Positions 54,684 to 63,955 of a stretch of 64,000 nt of DNA are shown here, piece by piece. Position 1 is the stretch's first letter; each line of letters starts with the position of its first letter. The stretch is taken from contig JAPSHX010000001.1 in assembly GCA_031179305.1 (NCBI GenBank), forward strand, positions 124,001-188,000, given 5' to 3'. Below the pieces are notes generated by a model, which worked only from the letters and a program-made list of their open reading frames with translations, was not told the DNA's origin and made no database searches. This DNA comes from Paenarthrobacter sp. (GTDB taxonomy: Bacteria; Actinomycetota; Actinomycetes; Actinomycetales; Micrococcaceae). The position numbers were made by a program, and so were the translations under genes.

Positions 54684-55864
54684 GGTGTTCTCTCCAGGAT
54701 GCTGCGCAACGTTGCGCAGGCTTGCTCGATGTCCGTCGGTGTGAGGGTGGCGCGCGCAGTGAGACGAAGGCGCGACACCCCATCCGGAACGGACGGTGGA
54801 CGGAAGCATCCCACCAGGACGCCCGCCTCATGTGCTGCTTTGCATGCTGCGATGGCAGCGTCGGCGGACGCCATGGGCATGGACTGGACTGCTCCGATGG
54901 GATGGTCGACGGCGATGCCGGGCCTTCCCTGCACAGCTTGCAGTCGGCTGGGTTGCAGCTGGCTGGTCAACGCGGCTGCATTGTGGTGGACAGCCACGGC
55001 ACGCCACGGCTCGGCCCTGATGACGCCAATGCCCGCGAGCGCGGCAGCTGCAGCAGGGGGAGTCAACGCGGTGTCGAAGACGAAGCTTCTGGCCCGGTTG
55101 ACCAGGTGCTCCCTGAGTAACAGTGAACCAAGGACAGCGCCGCCTTGGCTGCCGAGTGCCTTGGAAAGAGTAGCGGTGACGATGACGTTGGGATGTCCGG
55201 CCAACCTGGTTCCTGCGATGGCGCCGTGCCCGGCTTGTGACCCCGAGCCCGAGACGCCCAGGCTGTGGGCTTCGTCAACCAGCAGCATGGCGTCGTGTTC
55301 TTCCGCCAGCTCCAGGAGTTCGGTTAGTGGTGCGGCATCCCCGCCCACGCTATAGATGGACTCCACTGCGATGAGCGCCCGTGGCTGGGTGCGGGCGGTC
55401 AGCTTGTCCGCCGCATCCTGCACACTGTTGTGCCTGAAATTCCGCACCTCGGAGCGGCTCAACCTGAAGCCGTCGATCAACGAGGCATGGCATTGCTCGT
55501 CGGCCACAATCAAGGTACCCGGACCACCCAAGGCCGTGGTGACTCCAAGGTTAGCGAGGTAACCGGAAGAAAAGACCAACGCTGCGTCCATTCCCGTCAG
55601 ACCAGCGAGTTCGTGCTCCAACTCCATGTGCAGTTCGGTGGTGCCCGCCACCAACCTCGATGACGTGGCACCCGTGCCCCACTTCCCGATGGCCTCCCTT
55701 GCGGCTTCGGCGAGCCTGTTATCCGTGGCCAAGCCGAGATAATCATTGCTGGCGAGATCTATCATCCGATGGTTCGCGCGGCGCACCGACGGGCTTCTCA
55801 CCAAGCCCCGGCGCTCGCGGACCCGGGCCTGTTCCTCCAGCCACCGGGTCATTGTGATACTCAC
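54680..55864 (-). CDS. bioF: 8-amino-7-oxononanoate synthase
   Basis: 394 residues, alpha-oxoamine synthase family. ASNDYLGLA near the N-terminus, VDEAHSLGVSG and the PLP-binding Lys near 234 in TATLSKALGSQGG are typical. It condenses pimeloyl-thioester with alanine. GTG 55864 overlaps the bioA stop as GTGA, and AAAGGG lies upstream; an upstream in-frame start at 55993 would overlap bioA deeply. Confidence 0.94.
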   Translation of the reverse strand: MSITMTRWLEEQARVRERRGLVRSPSVRRANHRMIDLASNDYLGLATDNRLAEAAREAIGKWGTGATSSRLVAGTTELHMELEHELAGLTGMDAALVFSSGYLANLGVTTALGGPGTLIVADEQCHASLIDGFRLSRSEVRNFRHNSVQDAADKLTARTQPRALIAVESIYSVGGDAAPLTELLELAEEHDAMLLVDEAHSLGVSGSGSQAGHGAIAGTRLAGHPNVIVTATLSKALGSQGGAVLGSLLLREHLVNRARSFVFDTALTPPAAAAALAGIGVIRAEPWRAVAVHHNAAALTSQLQPSRLQAVQGRPGIAVDHPIGAVQSMPMASADAAIAACKAAHEAGVLVGCFRPPSVPDGVSRLRLTARATLTPTDIEQACATLRSILERTP

Positions 55865-57198
55865 GCGGCCACCCTTTGTTCCGATGTTTCTTCCACGGCA
55901 GCCACCATCGCAGAGGCCATCACGCCTACTTCGGTGGCTGAACTGATGTACGGCGGCATTGCGTAGACGAGGTTTCTGAAGGGGCGTACCCACACGCCAC
56001 GTTCCACCGCGGCACGTGTCACCGCCGCGATGTCCACGGCGTCCCTTAACTCAATGACTCCCACGGCGCCGAGGGTGCGGACATCAGTAACGGCGTCGAG
56101 CTTCAATGCAGGAGCCAGCCCCGCCGCGAGACCGGCACCAACGCGTGCTACGTCCTCTCGCCAGGCCCCCGTTGCAAGGATGCCCAAGCTTGCGTTGGCT
56201 GCGGCGCACGCCAAAGGGTTGGCCATGAAGGTGGGCCCGTGGAGGAGTGCCCCCGCCTCGCCTGCGGATACCGTGCGGGCAACTTCGCCCGTACATAGCG
56301 TGGCAGCGAGGGTGAGGTAGCCGCCGGTGAGCGCCTTGCCAACGCATAGAATGTCCGGGACGACGTCGGCGTGCTGCCCGGCAAAGAGTTCACCGGTTCG
56401 CCCGAAGCCCGTGGCGATCTCGTCCAGGATCAACAACAAACCGTGGTGGTCCGCGATGTCACGCAGGATCCGCATGCACTCGGGCGGATAAACGAACATT
56501 CCGCCGGCACCTTGCAGCGTCGGCTCCACAATGATTGCTGCGAGCTCGTTGGAATGCTGCTTGGCCAGCTCTTCCACTTCTTCCCGCCATTCTGCGATGG
56601 CAGCTGCACTGGCAGTTGCGTTGGCTGTTGCAGCCGCAGGCGGGCGCGGCGCAAACACGTTGCGCGCCAGCAGCCCAGGGAAGGACGAATGCATGCCGTC
56701 CACAGGATCGCACACGCCCATGGCTGCGAACGTGTCCCCGTGGTAGCCGCCGCGGATGGTCAGGAAGCGCTGCCATTTGGGCCGGCCGCTCGCTGTTTGG
56801 AATTGCACAGCCATTTTGAGGGCGACCTCCACGGAGATGGAACCGGAATCTGCCAGGAACACCCGCTCCAGGCGGCGGCCCGGTTCGCCCGGTGCCATGG
56901 CCAGCAGGCTTTCCGCGAGTTCCACGGCAGGTTGATGTGTTAGTCCGCCGAACATCACGTGGCTAAACCTGCTCAGTTGTCGCGAGATGGCGGCGTCCAT
57001 GACAGGGTTCCGGTAGCCGTGGATCATCGACCACCACGACGACATCGCATCCAGCACCTCATGCGTGTGCCCTTGCTCGTCGCGCAGCCGCAGCGCTACG
57101 CCGTCGGCCGCTTCCACTTCCCATAGCGGCAGTGTGGCCGAGGCCGGCGCGTACGGGTGCCACAACGTAGCCCGGTCCCGCTCGATCAGCGAGCTCAT
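55861..57198 (-). CDS. bioA: Adenosylmethionine-8-amino-7-oxononanoate aminotransferase
   Basis: 445 residues, class III aminotransferase. [38 protein letters not shown] and [17 protein letters not shown] are BioA-specific, and the PLP Lys is near 286 in [14 protein letters not shown]. It converts KAPA to DAPA using SAM as amino donor. ATG 57198 overlaps bsaP by ATGA. Confidence 0.95.
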   Translation of the reverse strand: MSSLIERDRATLWHPYAPASATLPLWEVEAADGVALRLRDEQGHTHEVLDAMSSWWSMIHGYRNPVMDAAISRQLSRFSHVMFGGLTHQPAVELAESLLAMAPGEPGRRLERVFLADSGSISVEVALKMAVQFQTASGRPKWQRFLTIRGGYHGDTFAAMGVCDPVDGMHSSFPGLLARNVFAPRPPAAATANATASAAAIAEWREEVEELAKQHSNELAAIIVEPTLQGAGGMFVYPPECMRILRDIADHHGLLLILDEIATGFGRTGELFAGQHADVVPDILCVGKALTGGYLTLAATLCTGEVARTVSAGEAGALLHGPTFMANPLACAAANASLGILATGAWREDVARVGAGLAAGLAPALKLDAVTDVRTLGAVGVIELRDAVDIAAVTRAAVERGVWVRPFRNLVYAMPPYISSATEVGVMASAMVAAVEETSEQRVAA

Positions 57199-57413
57199 GA
57201 CGCCAACCTTCCGTGCCGGGAACAGTCCGCGGTCCACCCCAGTGGCGTGACCTGCACTTTCATTCGACGGCGACACTGCGGGCAAAAACGTGGAGGTTCC
57301 ATCGCCAAACGCTGCTGGCAGCTGCGGTGGGCGTCCGACGTCGATTCATCACCGCCGTCGTCGCCGTCACCGCCGCAGTGCCCGCAGAACTGCTGTGAGA
57401 CTGCGATGGTCAC
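57195..57413 (-). CDS. bsaP: Biotin synthase auxiliary protein BsaP
   Basis: 72 residues, six cysteines (10, 13, 32, 44, 47, 64). [22 protein letters not shown] followed by CSRHG matches the actinobacterial BsaP family (Mycobacterium Rv1590), reported to be needed for biotin synthase activity and to carry an Fe-S cluster. It lies between bioB and bioA and overlaps both by 4 nt. Confidence 0.85.
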   Translation of the reverse strand: MTIAVSQQFCGHCGGDGDDGGDESTSDAHRSCQQRLAMEPPRFCPQCRRRMKVQVTPLGWTADCSRHGRLAS

Positions 57414-58444
57414 AGCGACTTCTGGAATTCCTTGATGGGCATGTTGAGCTCCACCAAGAGGTTGAGGTCTGCGTTTGCCGGCCGGCCCAGAGTGGTGAGG
57501 TAGTTGCCCACAATGACGGCGTTGATGCCGCCGAGCATGCCCTCGCGGGTGCCGAGGTCGCCGAGGGTCAGTTCACGCCCGCCGGCATAACGCAGTACCG
57601 TGCGCGGCATGGCGAGCCGGAACGCGGCGATGGCGCGGAGGGCGTCTTTGCCGTCCATGATGCCTTGGTTCTCCAACGGTGTGCCGGGGCGGGGGTTGAG
57701 GAAGTTAAGGGGGACTTCGTGGGGTTCAAGGGCGGCGAGTTGGGCTGCGAGTTCAGCCCGCTGGGCCACTGATTCGCCCATGCCGATCAGTGCGCCGCAG
57801 CACAGTTCCATTCCAGCGGCTTTTACCATGGCGCAGGTTTCCAGGCGTTCCTCGTAGCTGTGCGTCGTCACGACTTCCGGGAAGAAGCTGCGGGCGGTTT
57901 CAAGGTTGTGGTTGTAGCGGTGAACGCCCCACTCGGCCAACTGGTCCACTTGGCGTTGCGTGAGCATGCCCAAGGAGCAAGCGATGTTGATGTCCACTTC
58001 CTCCTTGATGCGGTCGATCGCGAATTTGATCTGGTTCATGAGCTTGATGTCCGGGCCCCTGACGGCGGCGACGATGCAGAACTCGGTGGCACCCGTTGCG
58101 GCGGTTTCCTTCGCGGCCTTGACCAACTCCGGGATATCCAGCCACACACCGCGAACGGGGGAGTCGAACAATCCAGATTGGCTGCAGAAATGGCAGTCCT
58201 CGGGACAGCCGCCGGTTTTGATGGAGATGATGCCTTCCACTTCCACATCCTCGCCACAGTGCTTGAGGCGAACCTCATGGGCGAGTTGCAGGGCGGCGGG
58301 GATGGCATCGTCGGGGAGCTCGAGGATTTCTTTGAGTTGAGACTCGTTCAGGCCTTCGCCGCGTTCGAGGACCTGCTCGCGGGCGGTGTCCAGGATGGCG
58401 TAGGTGCCGGTTTCATGGGCTTCTTCTGTTGCTTGGGTGGTCAT
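57410..58444 (-). CDS. bioB: Biotin synthase
   Basis: 344 residues, radical SAM enzyme. The 4Fe-4S motif CPEDCHFC starts near 79. [24 protein letters not shown] and [12 protein letters not shown] are BioB hallmarks. It inserts sulphur into dethiobiotin. ATG 58444 is preceded immediately by AAGGAC, with GATACC 9 nt further up, so initiation may be leaderless. First gene of the operon. Confidence 0.95.
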   Translation of the reverse strand: MTTQATEEAHETGTYAILDTAREQVLERGEGLNESQLKEILELPDDAIPAALQLAHEVRLKHCGEDVEVEGIISIKTGGCPEDCHFCSQSGLFDSPVRGVWLDIPELVKAAKETAATGATEFCIVAAVRGPDIKLMNQIKFAIDRIKEEVDINIACSLGMLTQRQVDQLAEWGVHRYNHNLETARSFFPEVVTTHSYEERLETCAMVKAAGMELCCGALIGMGESVAQRAELAAQLAALEPHEVPLNFLNPRPGTPLENQGIMDGKDALRAIAAFRLAMPRTVLRYAGGRELTLGDLGTREGMLGGINAVIVGNYLTTLGRPANADLNLLVELNMPIKEFQKSL

Positions 58445-58638
58445 GTCCTTGACGGTATCCGCGCTGGTTGATGGCGATTTTGTGGAGTGCGTACAAACCC
58501 TGGTGCTTGATTTTGGTGGTGGGTGCGCGGGGCGGCTGATGCAGAAGTTACAGCTGTGAAACATGGACGTGACTGAATTGACGCGCTGCGTGACTAGCGT
58601 CGGGGTCGAGGCAAAGTCCCCGACGAAAGCGACCACGA
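58445..58638. promoter_or_regulatory. Divergent region, bioB / NCS1 permease
   Basis: 194 bp. A GATACC -10-like element precedes bioB, and TTGACG near 58577-58582 is a -35 candidate for the permease. I find no convincing BirA or BioQ operator by eye. Confidence 0.35.
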
Positions 58639-60366
58639 ATGAGCGACGACAAGACGAGTACCGCTACTTTGGAGCCGACGACGGCGGCAGGAACCGCCGT
58701 CGGAATCGGCGTTCCGGGCGCACCACCGCAAGGCAACGCCGACGCAATGAGTGCCGCGAAAGAGAGCTTGGAGGACTACACACTCCGGTTCGCCCCGCGT
58801 TCCTACCGGAAGTGGAGTGCCGGGGTAGTGGCGACGAGTGCACTGGGTGGCATCGCGTACTTGGCCGACTTCTCGATCGGCGCGAATATCGGCATTGCCT
58901 ACGGAACCGTGAACGCGATCTTCGGCATCATCGTGGCCGCGGTCATCATCTTCGCTACGGGTTTCCCGCTGGCCTACTATGCCGCGCGGTACAACATCGA
59001 TCTGGACTTGATCACCCGCGGCTCAGGCTTTGGCTATTACGGCTCGGTGGTCACCAACATCATTTTCGCCACCTTCACGTTCATCTTCTTTGCCCTCGAA
59101 GGCTCCATCATGGCCCAGGGGCTGCAGCTGGGTCTGGGTATCCCGCAGTGGATCGGTTATGCGGTCTCCACCATCATCATCATTCCGCTCGTGATTTACG
59201 GTATGAAGACCTTGGCTACCTTGCAGGTGTGGACTACGCCTTTGTGGCTGCTGCTCATGGTGGTTCCGGTGGGCTACCTGCTCCTGTCCCATCCCGAAAG
59301 CATTGACGCCTTCTTCGCTTTCACCGGTGCTTCCGGCGAGGGCGGCCCCAACCTGGCTTCGGTGATGCTGGCCGCGGGTGTCTGCCTGTCCCTGATGGCG
59401 CAGATCGCTGAGCAAATCGATTACCTTCGCTTCATGCCGCCCAAGACGGCCGAAAACAAGGGCGCTTGGTGGCGCGCGGTGATCCTTGCCGGACCGGGCT
59501 GGGTGATCTTCGGTGCCATCAAGCAGATCATTGGCTTGTTTATCGCGATCTACCTCATCGCCAAGCTCGACCCCGCGGCAGCCGCCTCCGCGAATGAGCC
59601 TGTCCACCAATTCCTGGGCGTCTACGAAGAGATGATGCCGGCCTGGCTCGCCATGACCCTGGCCGTGGTGCTGGTAGTCATTTCGCAGATCAAGATCAAC
59701 GTCACCAACGCCTACTCCGGCTCACTGGCCTGGACCAACTCCTTCACGCGCATCACCAAGACCTACCCGGGCCGCATGGTGTTCGTGCTGGTCAACTTGG
59801 CTATCGCGTTGGTGCTCATGGAAGCGAACATGTTCGAGTTCCTCAACACCATCCTGGGCTTCTACGCCAACTGCGCCATGGCCTGGGTGGTCACCGTGGC
59901 CTCGGACATCACTATCAACAAGTACCTTCTGAAGATCTCGCCCAAGGTCCCGGAGTTCCGCCGCGGGATGCTCTATGCAGTGAATCCTGTGGGGTTCGTA
60001 TCCATGCTCGTCTCCGCAGGGGTATCCATTGCAGTGTTCTTCGGGGCATTCGGCGCCGCTGTCCAACCGTTCTCGCCCGTCTTCGCGGTTGGACTGGCCC
60101 TGGTGCTGCCGCCGGTGCTGGCTTTGCTGACCAAGGGCCGCTACTACCTTCGCAGGACCGACGACGGAATCGATCTCCCCATGTTCGACGCCGACGGCAA
60201 CCCGAGCGACGCGAAGCTGCTTTGCCACGTCACCGGGCTTGAGTTCGAACGCCCGGACATGCTCCGCTCAGCCCAGGACGGGCCCGACGGCCAACCCCAG
60301 TACATCTCATCCCTCGCCCTATCCACGGACAAGTCGGGAGAGCTGGTGCTGCCAGCCCAAAAGTAG
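58639..60366 (+). CDS. NCS1 family purine/cytosine permease-like transporter
   Basis: 575 residues with 12 hydrophobic helices. [20 protein letters not shown] and [21 protein letters not shown] are characteristic of CodB-like NCS1 permeases. A soluble C-terminal tail of ~80 residues follows. The substrate is probably a nucleobase, vitamin or related heterocycle. It is divergent from the biotin operon, so a biotin-pathway substrate is conceivable but unsupported. Ribosome site weak. Confidence 0.82.
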   Translation: MSDDKTSTATLEPTTAAGTAVGIGVPGAPPQGNADAMSAAKESLEDYTLRFAPRSYRKWSAGVVATSALGGIAYLADFSIGANIGIAYGTVNAIFGIIVAAVIIFATGFPLAYYAARYNIDLDLITRGSGFGYYGSVVTNIIFATFTFIFFALEGSIMAQGLQLGLGIPQWIGYAVSTIIIIPLVIYGMKTLATLQVWTTPLWLLLMVVPVGYLLLSHPESIDAFFAFTGASGEGGPNLASVMLAAGVCLSLMAQIAEQIDYLRFMPPKTAENKGAWWRAVILAGPGWVIFGAIKQIIGLFIAIYLIAKLDPAAAASANEPVHQFLGVYEEMMPAWLAMTLAVVLVVISQIKINVTNAYSGSLAWTNSFTRITKTYPGRMVFVLVNLAIALVLMEANMFEFLNTILGFYANCAMAWVVTVASDITINKYLLKISPKVPEFRRGMLYAVNPVGFVSMLVSAGVSIAVFFGAFGAAVQPFSPVFAVGLALVLPPVLALLTKGRYYLRRTDDGIDLPMFDADGNPSDAKLLCHVTGLEFERPDMLRSAQDGPDGQPQYISSLALSTDKSGELVLPAQK

Positions 60367-60444
60367 CCCACCAAACCCAACTAGGTAGCAGATCAGGTCG
60401 TTCTGAGAGCTGAGAACGACCTTATCTGCGACTTACTTGGGTGG
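60367..60444. repeat. Long palindromic repeat, copy 2
   Basis: A diverged version of 42295-42366: outer CCCACC (60367-60372) pairs with GGGTGG (60439-60444) and inner arms share GCAGATCAGGTCGTT with copy 1. Arms are imperfect here. It again lies between convergent genes (permease and csbD). Confidence 0.88.
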
Positions 60445-60450
60445 ACGCGG

Positions 60451-60486
60451 AACGCCCCGGCTTCCTTTGGGGAAAGCCGGGGCGTT
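60451..60486. terminator. Terminator hairpin downstream of csbD
   Basis: AACGCCCCGGCTT (60451-60463) pairs perfectly with AAGCCGGGGCGTT (60474-60486) over a 10-nt loop. Placed to end the csbD transcript on the minus strand. Confidence 0.75.
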
Positions 60487-60519
60487 GTGCTCGTTCCGTG
60501 TGTGTCTCTTGCTGCGGGC

Positions 60520-60705
60520 TTACTTGTCGAAGGCGTCCTTTGCGGTGTCCTTCACGTTCTCGCCAGCCTGCTTGGTCTTGGCAGCCGCTTGGTCAGCGAC
60601 ACCTTCGGCCTGCAGTTTCTCGTTGTTGGTGGCGTCACCCAGGGCTTCCTTTGCCTTGCCGGTGACTTCCTGTGCCTTGTTGCTGATCTTGTCTCCGAGT
60701 CCCAT
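60520..60705 (-). CDS. CsbD family stress protein
   Basis: 61 residues: MGLGDKISNKAQEVTGKAKE, then AEGVADQAAAKTKQAGENVKDTAKD, the CsbD pattern of amphipathic repeats. In Bacillus csbD is a sigma-B-dependent general stress gene of unknown mechanism. GAAGGAGG four nt upstream fixes ATG 60705 over an in-frame start at 60732. Confidence 0.88.
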   Translation of the reverse strand: MGLGDKISNKAQEVTGKAKEALGDATNNEKLQAEGVADQAAAKTKQAGENVKDTAKDAFDK

Positions 60706-60737
60706 GGGCCCTCCTTCGATGTAATCCAACACTGACG

Positions 60738-60804
60738 ATTGCTAGGCTAGCGAGCAATTCTGGGTACTTCCTGAACACGTCCGAAGGATCGTAAGCATGC
60801 TTAC
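60738..60804. promoter_or_regulatory. Two inverted repeats between csbD and SDR genes
   Basis: ATTGCT (60738-60743) with AGCAAT (60753-60758) contains the smaller GCTAG-G-CTAGC. GTAAGCATGCTTAC (60791-60804) is a perfect 14-bp palindrome 9 nt before the SDR start. Candidate operators in a divergent stress-gene promoter. Confidence 0.45.
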
Positions 60805-60813
60805 ACTGAGAGC

Positions 60814-61794
60814 ATGGCTGAGGAGACCCCCAACGAAAAAACGGAGAAGACCGACCTCGACGAGGATATCGCCATGGCATTGGTGAACCACGTCATCAGC
60901 ACCCCGGACGACTCCGGGGAGACGGATCCAAGGACCAAGTATCCTTCCGAAGAATTCGAGCCGCAGACCCAGGACTATCCCGGGTGGACCGAGGCCATGA
61001 ATCCGCGGCCGGACCATGGCGAGCAAAGCTACGTAGGGCATCACCGCATGATGGGCATGCGGACGTTGATCACCGGTGGTGACAGCGGGATCGGCAGGGC
61101 GGTGGCGATTGCCTACGCCCGCGAAGGCGCGGATGTCGCGTTCACGTACCTGCCTGAGGAAGAACAGGACGCTGAGCAAACCGTCCAGCTCATCGAGGAT
61201 GCGGGCAGCAGGGCCTTGGCCTTGCCCGGCGACTTGCAGGACGAGGAATTTTGCCAGGAAGTCATTGCCCAGGCTGTGGCCGAATTCGATGGGCTCAACG
61301 TCCTGGTGAACAACGCGGGCTTCCAGATGACCACGAGTGAGGGAATCGAGGACCTCAACAGCGAACAGTTTGATCGGACCTTCAAGACCAACGTCTATGC
61401 GCTCTTTTGGCTCACCAAGGCCGCCTTGCCGCACATGAAGCCTGGGGCCGCAATCATCAACACATCGTCCATTCAGGGCTACCACCCAAGTCCGTCGCTG
61501 ATTGACTACGCAGCCACCAAGGCGGCGATCAACAGCATGACCTTCTCTCTGGCAGAGGCGCTCGGGCCAAAGGGGATCCGCGTCAACGCTGTGGCTCCGG
61601 GTCCTGTGTGGACGCCCCTTCAACCACCCACCCAGCCGGCGGAAAAGATCGAAAAGTTCGGCCAGGACACCCCGCTGGGCAGGGCGGGGCAGCCTGCCGA
61701 ACTCGCCGCCACCTACGTTCTGCTGGCAACGGAGGAATCCAGCTACATTTCCGGCTCAGTCATCGGTGTGACCGGCGGAAAGCACCTGGCCTAG
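60814..61794 (+). CDS. Short-chain dehydrogenase, general-stress YhdG-like type
   Basis: 326 residues. An acidic N-terminal extension of ~80 residues (KYPSEEFEPQTQDYPGW) is typical of the stress SDR group. The Rossmann motif TGGDSGIGRAVA, NNAGFQ and the catalytic Ser/Tyr/Lys in NTSSIQGY and DYAATKAA are intact. Substrate unknown. Divergent from csbD, also a stress-type gene. Confidence 0.9.
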   Translation: MAEETPNEKTEKTDLDEDIAMALVNHVISTPDDSGETDPRTKYPSEEFEPQTQDYPGWTEAMNPRPDHGEQSYVGHHRMMGMRTLITGGDSGIGRAVAIAYAREGADVAFTYLPEEEQDAEQTVQLIEDAGSRALALPGDLQDEEFCQEVIAQAVAEFDGLNVLVNNAGFQMTTSEGIEDLNSEQFDRTFKTNVYALFWLTKAALPHMKPGAAIINTSSIQGYHPSPSLIDYAATKAAINSMTFSLAEALGPKGIRVNAVAPGPVWTPLQPPTQPAEKIEKFGQDTPLGRAGQPAELAATYVLLATEESSYISGSVIGVTGGKHLA

Positions 61795-61820
61795 GCTGCG
61801 GGTTGAGGGGCCGGCCTTTC

Positions 61821-62996
61821 TCAGGGCTTTAGTACCACTTTGATGCAGCCATCCTGCTTCTTCTGGAACTTCTCGTAGAGGGCCGGGGCCTCATCCAGTC
61901 CCCCCGTGTGGGTGACCAGATGCATGATCCCCAGCGGATCGGCGTCGTCCTCTACCAGGGGGAGTAGATCGTCGATCCAGCTGCGAACATTGCACTGGCC
62001 CATACGAAGCTGGATTTGCTTGTCGAACATGGTCATGAGCGGCATGGGATCGGCTTGGCCGCCGTAGACACCACTCAAGGAAACCGTCCCGCCGCGTCGC
62101 ACCAGGTCCACGGCTGTGTGCAGTGCGGCGAGTCGGTCAACGCTCATGGTTTCCATGGCTACTTGAGCGGGCTTGTCCGGCAACAATGAGACGGCCCTGT
62201 GAAGGAAGGATGCCACGGGGGATCCGTGAGCTTCCATGCCCACGGCGTCCACCACGGAATCGGGGCCGCGGCCGAGAGTCTGCTCGCGGATTTGGGAGGC
62301 GACGCCGGAACTGTAGTCCATGGTTTCTACGCCGTGTGTCTCCGCCATCGCGCGGCGTTCCGGGACTGGATCCACGCCAATCACCCGGAAGCCCTTGTGG
62401 ATGCCTATTCTTGCAGCGAATTGGCCCACGGGACCCAGCCCGAGCACGGCAAGTGTGCCGCCATCCGGCACCTTCGCGTACTCCACTGCCTGCCATGCTG
62501 TGGGCAGGATGTCGGAGAGGAATAAGTAACGCTCGTCCGGTGCGTCCGAGTCGATTTTGACGGGACCGTAGTCAGCGAAGGGAACGCGCAAATACTGCGC
62601 CTGCCCGCCGGGGACGGAGCCGTAAAGTTCGGAGTAGCCGAAAAGTGCCGCCCCTGATCCTTTCGCTGTCACTTGGGTGGTTTCGCATTGGGATTGAAGG
62701 CCTTGGTTGCACATGTAGCAATGACCGCAGGAGATGTTGAACGGCACCACCACACGGTCGCCCTTCTTTAGCCGGTGGACTGCGGAGCCTACTTCTTCCA
62801 CGATTCCCATGGGCTCGTGCCCGATGATATCGCCCTGGTGCATATAAGGGCCCAGCACTTCGTAAAGGTGAAGGTCTGAGCCGCAGATGGCCGTGGACGT
62901 GATCCGGACGATCGCGTCCGTGGGTTCCTGAATGGAGGGATCGGGTACGTCTTCGACGCTGACTGAGCGCCGGCCTTGCCATGTCACTGCTTTCAC
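61821..62996 (-). CDS. Zinc-dependent alcohol dehydrogenase family protein
   Basis: 391 residues, MDR superfamily. The zinc ligands are in ICGSDLHLYEVLGPYMHQGDIIGHEPMG and the structural-zinc cysteines in SCGHCYMCNQGLQSQC. The NAD-binding motif LGLGPVGQFAARIG is intact. Close in layout to glutathione-independent formaldehyde dehydrogenases. GTG 62996 is preceded by GGGAGA. Convergent with the SDR gene. Confidence 0.9.
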   Translation of the reverse strand: MKAVTWQGRRSVSVEDVPDPSIQEPTDAIVRITSTAICGSDLHLYEVLGPYMHQGDIIGHEPMGIVEEVGSAVHRLKKGDRVVVPFNISCGHCYMCNQGLQSQCETTQVTAKGSGAALFGYSELYGSVPGGQAQYLRVPFADYGPVKIDSDAPDERYLFLSDILPTAWQAVEYAKVPDGGTLAVLGLGPVGQFAARIGIHKGFRVIGVDPVPERRAMAETHGVETMDYSSGVASQIREQTLGRGPDSVVDAVGMEAHGSPVASFLHRAVSLLPDKPAQVAMETMSVDRLAALHTAVDLVRRGGTVSLSGVYGGQADPMPLMTMFDKQIQLRMGQCNVRSWIDDLLPLVEDDADPLGIMHLVTHTGGLDEAPALYEKFQKKQDGCIKVVLKP

Positions 62997-63115
62997 GATC
63001 GGTTCTCCCTGCGTTTCGGCTGGGTGGGTCCCTCGCTGCTGGAGACCCTCCCAGCGAAGCAGAGATGGTGCAGGTGCACAAGGCTGCCGGCCTCGACACC
63101 GCCAGGGGGCAGGCC

Positions 63116-63121
63116 TAGATT
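63116..63121 (+). promoter_or_regulatory. Leaderless-type -10 before acidic protein
   Basis: TAGATT ends 6 nt before ATG 63128, and no ribosome site is visible. Confidence 0.45.
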
Positions 63122-63127
63122 GAAGCT

Positions 63128-63331
63128 ATGAGCGAAGAACCGAGCGAAGCTGAACAGAGGCCTTCCGAAGCCTCGGAACCCGAGATGCCTGCCGCCGTGG
63201 AGCCAGACAACGATGCCGCGGGCACGGGTGACTTCACCACCGAATTGGACCCCACCTTCATTCCGGACGAAAGCGCTGAGACCCCGGAAGAGGAGCGCGC
63301 CAGGGAGCATCCGGAGGCCACCGGAAGCTGA
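63128..63331 (+). CDS. Small acidic, probably disordered protein
   Basis: 67 residues, rich in Glu, Pro and Ala (AVEPDNDAAGTGDFTTELDP, ETPEEERAREHPE). No fold or motif recognised. Probably translated from a leaderless mRNA. Similar in character to the acidic protein near 13.8 kb but not an obvious paralogue. Confidence 0.55.
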   Translation: MSEEPSEAEQRPSEASEPEMPAAVEPDNDAAGTGDFTTELDPTFIPDESAETPEEERAREHPEATGS

Positions 63332-63413
63332 AACTAGTAAGTACCCTGATTGTTAGTGTTAAGATGGTGGAGGGAGAGAGTTTTCGGGCAGAGCTGACCG
63401 AGGAGTGATCGCG

Positions 63414-63845
63414 TTGTCCACCATGAAGAACCCGCTGGTTGCCGGGGGAGTACCGCATCTACCTGCGAAGGCGCTGAGCTGCACCAAATGCCGGACGAGT
63501 TATCGCCTGAGCTTGAAGACCATCGAATCCATCGAACCGCATGCGGGCGAATTGATGGTCTGGGTTGCCTACAACTGCTTGGGCTGCGAGGCATCTTATG
63601 CTCACAACGCCGCGTTCCGGGACGTTGCCGCCGTCCTTAACAGGAACGGAACCGTGTCCGGCTTGCTCCAGTTCGGTGGGGCATATTTTCACTGCGGCGA
63701 GCCCATGACTTTTGCGACATCCTCTGCTCGCAGCGTGTATGCCCCCATGACAACCGACGACGTGGATGACAGCCTGCTGGAGGTGTATCTGCAGACCCGG
63801 GTCATCCAATGCCGGTGCGGCTTCCGGATGGAGCTGCCCGCCTGA
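63414..63845 (+). CDS. Cysteine-rich zinc-ribbon-like protein of unknown function
   Basis: 143 residues. Four cysteine clusters: CTKC near 23, CLGC near 56, FHCG near 93 and CRCG near the C-terminus, suggesting one or two zinc sites. Domain not recognised. TTG 63414 has AGGAG 8 nt upstream; GTG 63405 and ATG 63423 are alternatives with worse spacing. Confidence 0.65.
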   Translation: MSTMKNPLVAGGVPHLPAKALSCTKCRTSYRLSLKTIESIEPHAGELMVWVAYNCLGCEASYAHNAAFRDVAAVLNRNGTVSGLLQFGGAYFHCGEPMTFATSSARSVYAPMTTDDVDDSLLEVYLQTRVIQCRCGFRMELPA

Positions 63846-63955
63846 GAGCCCGGAATCGTTTCGAGGAAGCCTGATCGGGGTACAGGTCAGGTACCAAGCA
63901 CAGCGCGGGCCTCGAGCGGCGCCCACAAAAGCCGCTCACCAGGGAGGTAATGCAC

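Noticed and set aside
58445..58638. A BirA- or BioQ-type operator before bioB
   Set aside because: Fragments such as TTGTA occur, but no paired half-sites fit either consensus.
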